Shown here in pieces: positions 42,546-51,590 of a stretch of DNA of 64,000 bases. The stretch comes from DASVFB01 sp963766345 (GTDB lineage: Bacteria; Actinomycetota; Thermoleophilia; Gaiellales; Gaiellaceae). The stretch is taken from assembly GCA_963766345.1 (NCBI GenBank), contig CAVXZL010000012.1:620001-684000 (forward strand). Reading direction: 5' to 3'. The notes under the pieces were generated by a model. That model was not told the origin of the DNA. It made no database searches and worked only from the letters and a program-made list of their open reading frames with translations. The position numbers and the translations under genes were made by a program. The stretch's first letter is position 1; each line of letters opens with the position of its first letter.

Positions 42546-43001
42546 GGGCGGCTGAAGCGTTCGAGCGCGCCCCGGATGCGGCGGGGGCGCGCTCGGTCGC
42601 TGCGCGAGAGGCCGACCTCCGCGAGCGCAGCGTCGACGAGAGGGCCGTAGTGCTCCGGCGCGAGGTCGCCGAAGGGATCACGCGTGTACGCGACGAGTCG
42701 TCCGTACGGCAGCGAGAACGCGGCGCGCGGCGGCCGGCAGCACGAAGAAGAGGGCGCCCATGACGTTCGCGAAGTGGTGGACGTCGTTCTCGCCCCGCTC
42801 GCCGAGGTTCTCGATCGGGTCGCCCGCGAACGGGACGCCGGAGCCGACCTTGCGCACGCCTTCTCCAAGCACCGCGAGCTTGTCGATCAGGTCGTGGATC
42901 CAAAGGCCGAGCAGCGCGAAGGCGACGAGCGCGGCGACGATCAGCACGTCGCGGACGAGCGAGCGCAGGCGCCGCGCGGGGAGGTCGGGGTAGAAGCGCA
43001 T
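42542..43001 (-). pseudogene. Membrane protein with one frameshift
   Basis: The first part, MRFYPDLPARRLRSLVRDVL then IVAALVAFALLGLWIHDLID, has one or two membrane helices and FANVMGALFFVLPAA. Near 42730 the frame changes and the tail PYGRLVAYTRDPFGDLAPEH, then YGPLVDAALAEVGLSRSDR follows in another frame. Read as one protein it would be about 150 residues. I do not recognise the family. Confidence 0.6.
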
Positions 43002-43028
43002 GCGCGCCCCCTACCCGCAACGTAAGTC

Positions 43029-44504
43029 TTAGAGCCTGAAGGGGTTGATCGGCTTGGGGCTCGTGTTGACGATGACGCTCTTCGTCTCGAGGTAGAGCTC
43101 GAGCGCCTCGAGCCCGAGCTCGCGGCCGAAGCCCGACTGCTTGTAGCCGCCGAACGGGATCCCCGGGAACGCGGTGTACGGCATGTTGATGCCGACCGTG
43201 CCCGACTTGATGCGCGCCGCAACGCGGTGACCACGGGCGGGGTCGCCCGTCCAGACGGTCGCCATCAGCCCGTACTTGACGTCGTTGGCGATGCGAATCG
43301 CGTCCTTCTCGTCCTCGAACGGGATGACCGTGACGACCGGGCCGAAGATCTCCTCCTGCGCGACCGCCATCTCGTTGTCGACCTGGGCGAGCACCGTCGG
43401 CGGGTAGAACGCGCCGGCGCCGTCGACCGGCTCGCCGCCGGTCACGACCTCGGCGCCCTCGTCGACGCCCTGCTCGACGTAGCCGTGCACCTTGCTGCGG
43501 TGCTCCTGCGAGATGAGCGACCCGATCTGCGTCTCGGGATCGAGCGGATCGCCGACCTTCAGCGCACGCGCCTTCTCCGCGAACTGCGCGACGAAGTCGT
43601 CGTAGATCGAGCGCTCGACGAGCACGCGCGAGCGCGCCTCGCAGCTCTGTCCCGCCGAGTAGTAGATCGACCAGACCGAGCTCGGCACCGCGCTCGCGAG
43701 GTCGGCGTCCGCGAAGACGATGTTCGGGCTCTTGCCGCCGAGCTCGAGCGTGACGCGCTTGATCCCGTCGGCGGCCATCTTCATGATCAGCGCGCCCGTC
43801 GCGGTCGAGCCCGTGAACGCGACCTTGTCGATGCCGGGATGCTTGACGAGATGTGCGCCGGTCGTCGGCCCGTCCCCCGCAACGATGTTGATCACACCCG
43901 CGGGGAACCCGACCTCTGCAGCGAGCTCGGCAAGCCGCAACGCGGAGAGCGGCGTCGCCGCGTCCGGCTTCAGCACGACGGTGCAGCCGGCGGCGAGCGC
44001 GGGCGCGAGCTTCCAGGTCGTCATCGTCAGCGGGTAGTTCCAGGGCACGATCTGCCCGGCGACGCCGATCGGCTCCTTCAGCGAGTAGAAGAGAAGCGAG
44101 CCGCCCATCGGATTCGAGCGACCGGCGATCGTCGCGATCCCCGAGGCGTAGAAGCGGAAGTTCTCGACGGCCTGGTTGAGCTCAGCCTTGACCGACGAGA
44201 TCGCCTTGCCGACGTTGCGCGACTCGAGCTCGGCGAGGTTCTTGCGGTCGGCGACGATCGCGTCGGCGAGCGCGTGCAACAGGCGCGAGCGTTCCGTCGG
44301 CGGCGTCTTCAGCCAGTCGCCCTGCAGCGCACCGCGCGCGGCTTCGACCGCACGGTCGACGTCCTCGGTCGTCGCGACGGCCGCGCGGGCGAGCGTCTCG
44401 CCCGTCGCAGGCTCGATCAGCTCACGCGTCTCGGCGGCTTCGACGTACTCGCCGCCGATCCAGAGCCCGTACTCCTGCGTCGCCGTCGCCACGGCGGGGA
44501 CCAT
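43029..44504 (-). CDS. Aldehyde dehydrogenase
   Basis: 491 residues. The NAD-binding and catalytic signatures are clear: QIVPWNYPLTMTTWKLAPAL, KVAFTGSTATGALIMK, LELGGKSPNIVFADAD with general-base Glu, and YYSAGQSCEARSRVLVER with catalytic Cys. It oxidises an aldehyde to the acid; a betaine-type or aromatic aldehyde is possible. The ATG at 44504 is preferred; the open frame upstream is not coding. Confidence 0.93.
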   Translation of the reverse strand: MVPAVATATQEYGLWIGGEYVEAAETRELIEPATGETLARAAVATTEDVDRAVEAARGALQGDWLKTPPTERSRLLHALADAIVADRKNLAELESRNVGKAISSVKAELNQAVENFRFYASGIATIAGRSNPMGGSLLFYSLKEPIGVAGQIVPWNYPLTMTTWKLAPALAAGCTVVLKPDAATPLSALRLAELAAEVGFPAGVINIVAGDGPTTGAHLVKHPGIDKVAFTGSTATGALIMKMAADGIKRVTLELGGKSPNIVFADADLASAVPSSVWSIYYSAGQSCEARSRVLVERSIYDDFVAQFAEKARALKVGDPLDPETQIGSLISQEHRSKVHGYVEQGVDEGAEVVTGGEPVDGAGAFYPPTVLAQVDNEMAVAQEEIFGPVVTVIPFEDEKDAIRIANDVKYGLMATVWTGDPARGHRVAARIKSGTVGINMPYTAFPGIPFGGYKQSGFGRELGLEALELYLETKSVIVNTSPKPINPFRL

Positions 44505-44525
44505 AGCGATTAGAGTCCTGCGCCT

Positions 44526-44765
44526 ATGTCGGAGGACCACATCGACGTGCACGCGGCGCGGATCCCCGACCGCGACCGGCTCCTGAAGGAGCTTCAGGAG
44601 GCGGGGCTCGAGGCAAAGGCGGTCGGCGAGATCGACATCGAGGTGCACGCCGGCGACAGCCGCGACGTGTACTCGCGCGTCGAGGGGATGATCATGTCGC
44701 TCGGCGCGCCCTTCGTGCCGATCGAGCACGAGGGCGTGATCTACGTCCGTCCGCCGATCAGCTGA
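44526..44765 (+). CDS. Small conserved-looking protein, unknown
   Basis: 79 residues: MSEDHIDVHAARIPDRDRLL, then EAGLEAKAVGEIDIEVHAGD and IEHEGVIYVRPPIS. The beta-alpha-beta rhythm resembles a small ferredoxin-like fold, but no family is certain. It diverges from the aldehyde dehydrogenase with a 21-base gap and its last 25 bases overlap the thiolase 3' end on the other strand. Confidence 0.6.
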   Translation: MSEDHIDVHAARIPDRDRLLKELQEAGLEAKAVGEIDIEVHAGDSRDVYSRVEGMIMSLGAPFVPIEHEGVIYVRPPIS

Positions 44766-45937
44766 GGCGCGCGCTCGAAGAGCGCAGCCTGGCCCTGGCC
44801 GACGCCGACGCAGAGAGTCGCAAGGCCGTACCGGCCGCCGCGGCGGCGGAGCTCGTGCAGCAGCGTCACGAGAAGCCGCGCGCCCGACATGCCGAGCGGA
44901 TGGCCGATCGCGATCGCGCCGCCGTTCACGTTGACCCTCGCCGGATCGAGACCGAGCTCGCGGATCACGGCGAGCGACTGCGAAGCGAAGGCTTCGTTCA
45001 ATTCGACGAGGTCGACATCGCCGACGTCGACGCCGACACGGTCGAGCAGCTTGCGCACGGCCGGCACCGGGCCGATGCCCATCACGCGCGGATCGACGCC
45101 GGCGACGGCGCTGCCGACGAACGTGCCGAACGGCTCGACGCCGAGCCCTCGCGCCTTCTCCTCCGATGCGACGACGAGCGCCGCGGCGCCGTCGTTGAGC
45201 CCTGACGAGTTGCCGGCAGTGACGGTGCCGCCGGCGCGGAACGCCGGCTTCAGCGTCGCGAGCTTCTCCGCGCTCGTCTCCGGCCGCGGATGCTCGTCGC
45301 GCGCGACGTCCGCCACCGGGACGAGCTCGTCGTCGAACCGGCCGGCCTCCGCAGCCGCCGCCCAGCGACGCTGCGACTCGAGCGCGAACTCGTCCTGCTC
45401 CTCGCGCGAGACGCTCCACCGCTCGGCCACGTTCTCGCCGGTCTCGCCCATCGTCTCGAGCGGGAACATGGCCTCGAGCTTCGGATTCGGAAAGCGCCAG
45501 CCGAGCGTCGTGTCCCAGGCCGTCGCGTTGCCGCGCGGGAAAGCCTTGTCCGGCTTGGCCATCGCGAGCGGCGCCCGCGACATCGACTCGACGCCGCCGG
45601 CGACGAAGAGGTCTCCATCCCCAGCGGCCACGGCGTGACACGCCGAGACGACCGCCGAGAGACCCGACGCGCAAAGCCGGTTGACGGTGACGCCGGCGAC
45701 CGACTGCGGCAGGCCCGCGAGGAGCACGGCCATGCGCGCCACGTTTCGGTTGTCCTCTCCCGCCTGGTTCGCGCAGCCGAAGTAGACGTCCTCGATCTCG
45801 TCGGCCGCGACGCCCGCTCGCTCGACCGCCGCCGAGATCGCGACGGCCGCGAGGTCGTCGGGACGCACACCTGAGAGAGCGCCGCCGTAACGGCCGACCG
45901 GCGTGCGCACCGCCGAGATGACGACCGCGCGCGGCAC
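44741..45937 (-). CDS. Acetyl-CoA C-acyltransferase (thiolase), PaaJ/FadA-like
   Basis: 398 residues, GTG start directly after the mqnD stop. Active-site pieces: NRLCASGLSAVVSACHAV (nucleophilic Cys), NEAFASQSLAV, GGAIAIGHPLGMSGARL (His) and LATLCVGVGQGQA (second Cys). It carries out thiolytic cleavage of 3-oxoacyl-CoA; with the paa genes nearby it could do the 3-oxoadipyl-CoA step. A typical thiolase would end at ALFER; here a few extra residues follow. Confidence 0.92.
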   Translation of the reverse strand: MPRAVVISAVRTPVGRYGGALSGVRPDDLAAVAISAAVERAGVAADEIEDVYFGCANQAGEDNRNVARMAVLLAGLPQSVAGVTVNRLCASGLSAVVSACHAVAAGDGDLFVAGGVESMSRAPLAMAKPDKAFPRGNATAWDTTLGWRFPNPKLEAMFPLETMGETGENVAERWSVSREEQDEFALESQRRWAAAAEAGRFDDELVPVADVARDEHPRPETSAEKLATLKPAFRAGGTVTAGNSSGLNDGAAALVVASEEKARGLGVEPFGTFVGSAVAGVDPRVMGIGPVPAVRKLLDRVGVDVGDVDLVELNEAFASQSLAVIRELGLDPARVNVNGGAIAIGHPLGMSGARLLVTLLHELRRRGGRYGLATLCVGVGQGQAALFERAPQLIGGRT

Positions 45938-46769
45938 TCAGCTGATGAAGCTGAGCTCGACCGGACGCCCGTAGAAGCCGATCGCCTCCGCGCGGCGCAG
46001 CAGCTCCTCGACCGCCTTGCGACCCTCGTCGCCGTAGTCCTCGGTCAGCTCGTTGACGTACATGCCGACGAACCGGTCCGCGAGCCGCTCGTCGAGCCCG
46101 CGCCCGAACCGCATCGCGTACTGCATCGCCTCCTCGCGGTTGTCGAGGCCGGCGCGAATCGACTCGCGCAGCACCTCCGAGAGGTCGTGCAACGTCTCCT
46201 CGCCGAGATCGCGCCGCGCGACGTTGATCCCGAGCGGCAGCGGCAGCCCTGTCTCGAGCAGCCACCACTCGCCGAGGTCGACCGACTTCTCGAGCCCGAG
46301 CGAGGCGTACGTCAGCTGTCCCTCGTGAATGAGCAAGCCCGCCGTCTGCGCGGCCCGAGCGGACCTCGTCGAGGATCTGATCGAACGGCAGCGACCGATG
46401 CCCGAACTCCTCGCCGAGATAGAGACGCAGTGTGAGAAAGGCCGTCGTCATCTCGCCGGGAACGACGATCTCCGTGTTCAGCAACTCGTCGCGCGACAAC
46501 GCGCGCGGCCCGACGACGACGGGCCCGTACCCGGAGCCCATGGATGCGCCGTGCGGCAGGATCGCGTAGAGCTCCTGTACGAGCGGATACGACGCAAGGG
46601 ACATCGCCGTCGTCTCGAGACGCCCTTCGAGCGCCCACTCGCTCAACGTCTGGATGTCCTGCAGCACGTGCTCGAACTCGAAGCCGCGCGTGTCGATCGC
46701 GCCGGCCGCGAGCGCCCAGAACATGAAGGCGTCGTCGGGGTCGGGACTGTGGCCGAGGCGGATCAACAT
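45938..46769 (-). pseudogene. mqnD: 1,4-dihydroxy-6-naphthoate synthase-like (frameshifted)
   Basis: MqnD makes 1,4-dihydroxy-6-naphthoate in the futalosine route to menaquinone. The start MLIRLGHSPDPDDAFMFWAL, then MSLASYPLVQELYAILPHGA is a good MqnD, but near 46350 the frame shifts; the rest, LIHEGQLTYASLGLEKSVDL to the end, is in another frame. Joined they give one complete protein of about 276 residues. A single shift in a normally essential gene suggests either a recent mutation or an assembly error. Confidence 0.85.
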
Positions 46770-46798
46770 GTGCGCGGGAACGTACCTACACTGGCCTC

Positions 46799-47230
46799 GT
46801 GTCCGAGCCGTTAAGCGAGTCGATCCAGCACTACCTGCGCGAGATCTACAAGCTTCGCGAGGAGGACGGCAAGGTGGCGGTGACCGCCCTCGCTCGGCGG
46901 CTCAACGTCTCCGACCCCTCGGCGAGCGCGATGGTGAAGAAGCTCACGGCGCTCGAGCTCGCGCAGCACGAGCGCTATCGCGGCGTCGAGCTCACGGATG
47001 CCGGCGAGCGCGTCGCGCTCGAGGTGATCCGTCACCACCGGCTGCTCGAGCTCTACCTCGCGGAGACGCTCGGCCTGCGCGTCGACGAGGTGCACGACGA
47101 GGCGGACCGGCTCGAGCACGCGCTGTCGGAGGAGCTCGAGGAACGCATCGACAAGGCGCTCGGCTATCCGACGCACGATCCGCACGGGGACCCGATCCCC
47201 GACGCGAATCTGAACTGGCCCGGAAAATAG
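46799..47230 (+). CDS. DtxR/MntR-family metal-dependent regulator
   Basis: 143 residues. The winged helix VTALARRLNVSDPSASAMVK is followed by the dimerisation and metal domain VIRHHRLLELYLAETLGLRV, DEVHDEADRLEHALSEELEE. The C-terminal SH3-like domain of DtxR is absent, as in MntR-type proteins. It senses Mn or Fe and represses uptake genes. It diverges from mqnD with 29 bases between them. Confidence 0.9.
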   Translation: MSEPLSESIQHYLREIYKLREEDGKVAVTALARRLNVSDPSASAMVKKLTALELAQHERYRGVELTDAGERVALEVIRHHRLLELYLAETLGLRVDEVHDEADRLEHALSEELEERIDKALGYPTHDPHGDPIPDANLNWPGK

Positions 47231-47241
47231 GCCCGCTGTTT

Positions 47242-47595
47242 TTAGTTCTTCGGCGCTCGCCCGAAGAACCAGCGCTCGAGCGGGCCGAGCAGCTCCTTGC
47301 GGACGAACGGCTTCGCGTCGACCGCGCGGCCGTCGCGCTCCGACACGCGGACATCGTCCTCGAGACAGTCGTTCGCGCGTTCGAGCGCGTCGTCGAGCTC
47401 GTAGCCCTCGAACAGGTACTCGTCCGCCCGAGGCTCGTCCGAGCTGCGCAGCTGCGGGTTCACCGACCGCCCGACCGCCCAGACGGCGCCCGGCTTCCGC
47501 TCGATCCAGATCACGATCCGTTCCTCGTTGCCGGCGTCGTCCACAGCGTCGATCGTGCGCTCCGCGAACCTGCCTGCCTTCGAGCTGCGGCGCAT
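47242..47595 (-). CDS. Small acidic protein, unknown
   Basis: 117 residues. VIWIERKPGAVWAVGRSVNP suggests a beta sheet start, followed by the acidic DEYLFEGYELDDALERANDC. No family recognised. It faces the next gene across 20 bases and converges on the DtxR gene. Confidence 0.5.
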   Translation of the reverse strand: MRRSSKAGRFAERTIDAVDDAGNEERIVIWIERKPGAVWAVGRSVNPQLRSSDEPRADEYLFEGYELDDALERANDCLEDDVRVSERDGRAVDAKPFVRKELLGPLERWFFGRAPKN

Positions 47596-47615
47596 TCGGC
47601 AAGAATACGGGCGCG

Positions 47616-47873
47616 ATGCTCAAGCTTTCCAGCGTCCTCAGGAACCCGTTCTCGTTCCTCTTCGCGCGGTCGTCGGCCGAGGAGCGGGTCGCCGCCTACA
47701 TCATCCGCGAGCACGAGCGCGGCCGATCGCTGCAGGAGATCCTCGAGGATCCCTACGTGCGCAACCGCCTCTCGCCCGAGCAGCGCGCCAGGCTGCTCGA
47801 CCGCCCGGACATCATCCGCGCGATCGGTCAGGACACCGTCGCAGCCGCGCGACACTCGCTGCCGAGCGTCTAG
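47616..47873 (+). CDS. Small helical protein, unknown
   Basis: 85 residues. RSSAEERVAAYIIREHERGR then SLQEILEDPYVRNRLSPEQR is a helical, charged pattern like a small DNA- or protein-binding adaptor. Its stop overlaps the stop of the next minus-strand gene in TCTAGA. Confidence 0.55.
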   Translation: MLKLSSVLRNPFSFLFARSSAEERVAAYIIREHERGRSLQEILEDPYVRNRLSPEQRARLLDRPDIIRAIGQDTVAAARHSLPSV

Positions 47874-48787
47874 ACAGTCGTTCCGATGCCGCGCTCGCGC
47901 GCACGCTCGAGCGCCGCGGCGCCGATGGCGACGTCCCAGGCGGCCAGGCCGTTCGACTTGAAGACGACGACGTCGCCGTCGGATTGACGGCCGCGCACCT
48001 CGCCGGCGACGACCTCGTGCAGCTCGTGCACCTCGAGCCAGTCCAGCACGCCGTGCTCGACCGGCTCGATCAGGTCGCCCGACTCGAGCCGCGCGTCGTC
48101 GACGGAGTCGCAGCAGACGAACGTCGCGCGATCGAGAACGGCGTCGTCGAGCTCACGGCGCGACGGTTGGTTCGCGCCTACCGCGCAGACGAGCGCGCCG
48201 TCGCGCAGCCAGTCTCCGCGCAGAACGGGATCCTTCGACGTCGTCGCGGTGACGACGATGTCGGACTCGCTCGCCGCGTCGTGGTTCGACTCGGCCGGCT
48301 CGGCTCCGACGCGTGCGCAGAACTCCTCGAGGGCCGACTCCGTCCGGCAGTACGCGACGACCTCGTCGATCGTCGGGACGGCGGCGCGAACGCACTGCAC
48401 CTGCGTCTCCGCCTGGAAGCCGCAGCCGATGATGCCGAGCCGCCGCGCTCCCGAGCGCGCCAGGTACTTCGCCGCGACGCCGCTCGCCGCACCGGTCCGC
48501 AGCTGCCCCAGACGGTTCGCCTCGATGACGCCGAGGCACTCCCCGGACGCTGCGTCGAACAGCGACACGACGAAGGCGCGCACGTACGTCTTGCTGCCGG
48601 CGATACCGAGCCCGTTGTCGACTGCCCCCATGAGCGCGAGCGCGGGGCCGTTCAGCTGCAGGCGCAGCCGCGGCTGGTTCACGACCTCTCCCGCCGCGAG
48701 CCGGCGGAACGAGTCCTCCACGATCGGGACGGCATCGGCGGGCACGAAGAGCGCCTCGACGTCCGCCTCGGTCAGATAGAGCGGCAC
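47870..48787 (-). CDS. Ornithine cyclodeaminase / mu-crystallin family
   Basis: 305 residues from a GTG at 48787. The NAD(P)-binding loop LGIIGCGFQAETQVQCVRAA and the active-site area (GGxxxxN...KTYVRAF, ANRLGQLRTGAASGVAAKYL) identify the family, which includes ornithine cyclodeaminase, alanine dehydrogenase and imine reductases. Substrate unclear. Confidence 0.88.
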   Translation of the reverse strand: MPLYLTEADVEALFVPADAVPIVEDSFRRLAAGEVVNQPRLRLQLNGPALALMGAVDNGLGIAGSKTYVRAFVVSLFDAASGECLGVIEANRLGQLRTGAASGVAAKYLARSGARRLGIIGCGFQAETQVQCVRAAVPTIDEVVAYCRTESALEEFCARVGAEPAESNHDAASESDIVVTATTSKDPVLRGDWLRDGALVCAVGANQPSRRELDDAVLDRATFVCCDSVDDARLESGDLIEPVEHGVLDWLEVHELHEVVAGEVRGRQSDGDVVVFKSNGLAAWDVAIGAAALERARERGIGTTV

Positions 48788-48849
48788 GGCCGAAGCGTAG
48801 ATGCGGGACGACTCGATCGACCGACGCTGATGGCACCCTGTCGTTGTCG

Positions 48850-49314
48850 ATGCTGTCAACCGACTCAGCGGCTCTCGAGTACGCCTTCGCGCGCCACCGG
48901 AGCGACGTCTACGCCTTCGTACTCAGCCGGCTGCGCGACCGAGACGACGCCGAGGAGCTGACGCAGCAGACGTTCGTCGACGCCGCGGCGGCTCTCGCGC
49001 GCGGCGCGGCGCCGCGCGAGATGCGGCCGTGGCTCTTCTCCGTGGCCCAGCGGCGCATCGCCGACGAGTTGCGCAGGCGTGGGCGGCGCGTCCTACCCGT
49101 CCACGCGGACGTTCATGAAGATGCGCCTGCCGAGCGCGTCCTCGCGGGCGCGCTCGAAGGTTTGTCGCCGGAGGATCGTGAGCTCCTCTTCCTCCGCTTC
49201 GTCGCAGAGCGGACGCACGGCGAGATCGGAGCGATCCTCGGGTGCAGCGCGGCTGCGTCGAAGATGCGCGTCTCCCGTGCCGCGCGGCGGTTGCGACACG
49301 AGCTCGACATGTGA
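48850..49314 (+). CDS. ECF sigma factor
   Basis: 154 residues from ATG 48850. Region 2 appears as EYAFARHRSDVYAFVLSRLR with DDAEELTQQTFVDAAAAL; region 4 as LEGLSPEDRELLFLRFVAER, HGEIGAILGCSAAASKMRVS. It is a short alternative sigma factor. No anti-sigma zinc-binding gene follows; the next gene is a membrane-anchored propeller that might act as the sensor. Confidence 0.9.
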   Translation: MLSTDSAALEYAFARHRSDVYAFVLSRLRDRDDAEELTQQTFVDAAAALARGAAPREMRPWLFSVAQRRIADELRRRGRRVLPVHADVHEDAPAERVLAGALEGLSPEDRELLFLRFVAERTHGEIGAILGCSAAASKMRVSRAARRLRHELDM

Positions 49315-49405
49315 CGAAACCGTGACATCGGTGCCGGCGCGGTTGCCTCCGCCGCGCCCGCCGCGACTCATCCGGCAGTAGCCCAGTCAAACGGAAGGAG
49401 GCGCG

Positions 49406-50635
49406 ATGCGCGAACACCTTCGCGTACACCGTCGTGAACACCGGCGTGCCGCGGCGCTCGCCGCTCTTGCCCTCGGCGCAGCAGCCACGGTGGCGGCCGT
49501 CACGGTCTCGATCGCCACCGGCAACGGTGCTCGTAGCACCCCGGTCTTTGCGAGAGCGTCAAGCCTCGCCTCGTCGCGCGGCGAGGTCGGGCCGGGTCTC
49601 TCGCTCGACGGCGCGGCCGTCGTGCAGACGCGCGCCGGCACAACGCGTCAGCTCGGAAAGCTCGGAGGCGGCGACGAGGTGATCGGAGCCCTCACCGGCT
49701 CCCTCACGCCCGTCGGGGTGACGACGCCCGACGGCGCGTACGTCGTCTACTCGTCGTGGCGACAGCTGACACCGATCAAGCCCGATGCGCGGGGGCAGGG
49801 CCTGTCGACGGGCGATGCCGTCGGCATCCCGAGCGTTCGTCTGTTCGACGTGCGCTCCGGCAAGGACTCGCTCCTGGCGACCGGAGCCGCGTCACCCGCG
49901 GTCTCGAGCACGGCCGCAGTCGCGTACCTCGCAGGCGAGAGCACGGTCGTGCGCCAGAACGTCGAGTACACGGGCCGCATCGTCGTCGCGGACTCGCCTG
50001 ACGCGAAGCCTCGCGTCTGGACGAGCCGGCCCGGTCGCTACCTGCCGTACGCGTGGGCCGGCAGCACGCTCCTCGCCTACCGCGGAGTGCCCGACTCGGA
50101 GGGTTCCGATCTCTACGCGTTCACGGGACCCGACGCATCGAGGTTGCTCGCAACGGATGCGTACGTCATCGCCGTCTCGCCGGACGGCACGGAGCTGCTC
50201 GCGTCGGTTGGTACGAGAATGCTCGAGCGGATCCGCGTCTCGGACGGCGCCGTCCAGGACAGCCTCCCGCTCGACAGCTTGGGCTCGCCGGGCCTCCACG
50301 CGATCATGTACTCGGGGAGCTGGCGTGGCGACCGCGTCGCGGCCAACTCCGATCGGGGCCTCGTCGTCCTCAACGTACGCGGCGGGCTCCGCCTCGAGTC
50401 GCAATTCGCAACGCCCTCGCTGCCGCACGGCATCAATGAGCCCGCGTTCACCGACGACACGCACATCCAGGGTTGGGCCGACCTGCCCGACCCGACGCCG
50501 ACGGCAAGCGACGTCGGCGAGCCCGCCTACGACAACGCGCTCGTCGATTGCGATCTGGCCACGGGCCGGTGCACGATCGGCGCCGCAAATCCGGCGCGCA
50601 AGTGGGCGCGCTGGATCACCAACCCGAGCCGCTGA
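49406..50635 (+). CDS. Membrane-anchored beta-propeller protein
   Basis: 409 residues with GGAAGGAGG before the ATG. One hydrophobic helix (AALAALALGAAATVAAVTVS) follows a basic stretch, then a WD/TolB-like propeller with VTTPDGAYVVYSSW, RVWTSRPGRYLPYAWAGST and IAVSPDGTELLASVG. The N-terminus is cytosolic, which would allow contact with the ECF sigma factor; this is inference. It is followed 11 bases later by an exported protein. Confidence 0.65.
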   Translation: MREHLRVHRREHRRAAALAALALGAAATVAAVTVSIATGNGARSTPVFARASSLASSRGEVGPGLSLDGAAVVQTRAGTTRQLGKLGGGDEVIGALTGSLTPVGVTTPDGAYVVYSSWRQLTPIKPDARGQGLSTGDAVGIPSVRLFDVRSGKDSLLATGAASPAVSSTAAVAYLAGESTVVRQNVEYTGRIVVADSPDAKPRVWTSRPGRYLPYAWAGSTLLAYRGVPDSEGSDLYAFTGPDASRLLATDAYVIAVSPDGTELLASVGTRMLERIRVSDGAVQDSLPLDSLGSPGLHAIMYSGSWRGDRVAANSDRGLVVLNVRGGLRLESQFATPSLPHGINEPAFTDDTHIQGWADLPDPTPTASDVGEPAYDNALVDCDLATGRCTIGAANPARKWARWITNPSR

Positions 50636-50646
50636 GGAGGTACACG

Positions 50647-51177
50647 ATGAAGATCAGGCATCTGCTCGTGGTCGCACTCGTCGCGCTTGCGTGCGCGGCG
50701 CCTGCCCCGGCGGCCTCGAGCTTCTACTACCAACGGACGTCGTTGACGAACTCCGTCTTCGACGTGCTGTCGTCGTCCGGGTACTGGACCGGGAACATCC
50801 GCGCCGGGTCGGGCAGCGGCACGGACGCGTGCCAGTACAACAACTGGATCCCGCTCGGCGATTACGACGTGCTCTGGCACGACGACAACTACCCCGGCAG
50901 CAAGATCCAGGGGCGCGTGTGGCGCCTGTCGGACTACCAGTGCTCGAACGGCGTTCGTCGCACGGATCTGTTCGTCCACTCCGAGGAGACGTCCGGCCAA
51001 GGGCAGTCGTGCGGCCCGAGCGGCACCGACTATCCCTTCTGCTGGGAGAGCGACCACGACTACTACTCGCTCGGCTGCGTGAAGCTCGCGAGGCGGCCGA
51101 CGCCGTCCGACCTCGGTCGCGTCGACAACTTCGTGCACGCTTACGGCGCGGCGACGGATCTGCTCGTCTATTCATGA
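50647..51177 (+). CDS. Small secreted protein
   Basis: 176 residues. Signal MKIRHLLVVALVALACAAPA then PAA, followed by SFYYQRTSLTNSVFDVLSSS, many Cys and Trp (CQYNNWIPL, CSNGVRRTDL, CGPSG, CWESDHDYY, LGCVKLARR). A ribosome binding site GAGGAGG precedes the ATG. The family is unknown; the disulfides and aromatic content suggest an extracellular binding protein. Confidence 0.7.
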   Translation: MKIRHLLVVALVALACAAPAPAASSFYYQRTSLTNSVFDVLSSSGYWTGNIRAGSGSGTDACQYNNWIPLGDYDVLWHDDNYPGSKIQGRVWRLSDYQCSNGVRRTDLFVHSEETSGQGQSCGPSGTDYPFCWESDHDYYSLGCVKLARRPTPSDLGRVDNFVHAYGAATDLLVYS

Positions 51178-51296
51178 CGCGCTCGTCGGCGCGGAGCCGC
51201 GCACGCCCGGCGGCTCCGCGCACGTGCCGTCTCGTCGTTCGTCGCCGCGCGCGCCGTGAGACCTCGGCGCCCGCGCGGCTACACTGGAGGCCCCAG

Positions 51297-51369
51297 GCGC
51301 CCGTAGCTCAGGGGATAGAGCGCTGCCCTGCGGAGGCAGAGGTCGCAAGTTCGAATCTTGCCGGGCGCA
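51297..51369 (+). tRNA. tRNA-Arg, anticodon GCG
   Basis: A cloverleaf is clear: acceptor GCGCCCG/CGGGCGC, D-arm GCTC/GAGC, anticodon stem CTGCC/GGCAG around CTGCGGA, T-arm GCAAG/CTTGC around TTCGAAT. The anticodon is GCG, reading CGC (Arg). Bacteria usually use ACG (inosine) for this box. The 3' end is followed by TCC, so CCA is not encoded. The 3' half is the attachment site of the remnant at 51370-52709. Confidence 0.92.
51339..51369 (+). repeat. attL-type sequence (3' half of tRNA-Arg)
   Basis: The 31-base end of the tRNA is repeated at 52679-52709 with three mismatches that keep the T-arm paired (GTATG/CATGC instead of GCAAG/CTTGC), as expected of an alternative tRNA end left by integration. 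Confidence 0.8.
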
Positions 51370-51514
51370 TCCTCGCAAGCCCGCACTACTACTACGTTTC
51401 TGGAGCGGCCGCACGATCGGGACGCCGAATGTCGTGCCGCAGTAGTGCCACAAACGTCCGAGGTTGGACGCGCTCGGCTTGCGGCTCATTGCCCGAGGGT
51501 CAGCCGCTTCGGGC

Positions 51515-51551
51515 TTTCTAAGAATCGGACACTTTTCTAAGAATCGGACAC
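51515..51551. repeat. Tandem 19-bp repeat with TTCTAAGAA core
   Basis: Two copies of TTTCTAAGAATCGGACAC (51515-51532 and 51534-51551) lie one turn-and-a-half apart in front of the small membrane protein gene. TTCTAAGAA is itself an inverted repeat. It could be an operator of the remnant's control region. Confidence 0.7.
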
Positions 51552-51590
51552 TTTTTTCGGCGTATCATCCCGCCCGAAAGGAGCGCACAG

